From Xanthobacteraceae bacterium (lineage in GTDB: Bacteria > Pseudomonadota > Alphaproteobacteria > Rhizobiales > Xanthobacteraceae): a stretch of 5,531 nucleotides of DNA. Shown piece after piece: positions 5,300-5,531 of the stretch. The stretch is taken from assembly GCA_030043175.1 (NCBI GenBank), contig JASHYD010000041.1:1-5531 (forward strand). The letters run 5' to 3'. Within the stretch, counting starts at the first letter, position 1. The number at the start of each line of letters is the position of its first letter. The position numbers and the translations under genes were made by a program. The notes under the pieces were generated by a model. That model searched no databases and had not been told where the DNA came from. It worked only from the letters and a program-made list of their open reading frames with translations.

Positions 5300-5531
5300 T
5301 CAAAGACCGCTCCTTTGCTCATGCAAGCTAGCAAAAATTCGTACCAAGCGTCCAGCCTCCCGCGCCCTGGCCACGTCCGCCGGCTTGATCGCCACCTCGC
5401 AGGTGCAAACGGCCGATGCATCGGCTGCGGTCTTAAGCGACATCAGTGGCATGACGGTATCCGAGAGAGGGGTGCCCCGGCTGTTGCTGACGCATCTGCT
5501 CGGCCTGCCGCCATACGAGGGGTCGTGCTGT
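5300..5531 (-). CDS. Partial hypothetical reading frame running off the window edge
   Basis: An open frame of about 76 codons enters from the right edge and stops at TGA 5300-5302. Its end reads 'KPADVARAREAGRLVRIFAS' then 'LHEQRSGL'. The stop overlaps the TTG start candidate (5303) of the next minus-strand gene, as in a coupled operon. Against this, two plus-strand frames are open over the same stretch: one from an ATG at 5321 and one without a start, containing 'RALATSAGLIATSQVQTADA'. I cannot tell which strand is coding, nor recognise a family on either. Extending the sequence to the right would settle it. Confidence 0.3.
   Translation of the reverse strand, partial: QHDPSYGGRPSRCVSNSRGTPLSDTVMPLMSLKTAADASAVCTCEVAIKPADVARAREAGRLVRIFASLHEQRSGL

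Overview
The window looks like a worn accessory region of an alphaproteobacterium, most likely a Rhizobiales member of the Bradyrhizobium/Rhodopseudomonas type. The pointers are a GC-rich but uneven base composition, a DUF3551 secreted peptide, a DUF3303 protein, a small 'LTRxNYLxLAYLG' protein beside a resolvase remnant, and a LexA box of the alphaproteobacterial form (GTTC-N7-GTTC). This is inference from family distribution; the sequence holds no taxonomic marker.

Layout. At 1-475 (+) the DNA-binding tail of a serine recombinase is followed by a small conserved protein of unknown function. 476-937 is mostly non-coding, with one doubtful minus-strand reading frame. From 938 to 4391 all convincing genes lie on the minus strand. 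In transcription order they are: an 80-aa conserved protein with an N-terminal coiled coil (4391-4149); a long gap holding an orphan reading-frame tail (about 3909-3808); a DUF3303 protein (3708-3436); a SRAP/YedK-type abasic-site protein (3243-2569) behind a promoter that overlaps a perfect LexA box; a truncated DUF3551 signal-peptide protein (2331-2188); a broken tyrosine recombinase keeping only its N-terminal core-binding half (2108-1437), with a foreign, possibly GIY-YIG-like tail; and an intact DoxX-family membrane protein (1423-938). The right end (4633-5531) is debris: a frameshifted tyrosine recombinase C-terminus (+), a small CxxC protein split by a 7-A homopolymer (-), and a stretch with open frames on both strands that runs off the window.

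The genes do not form one pathway. Remnants of three different recombinases, and genes cut short mid-domain, fit a region shaped by repeated insertion and decay of mobile elements, with a few intact cargo or resident genes (SRAP, DoxX, DUF3303, the 80-aa protein). The best-supported functional reading is SOS control of the SRAP gene. I found no convincing new multi-gene system. The nearest things to novelty are the recombinase/GIY-YIG-like chimera and the A7 slip site.
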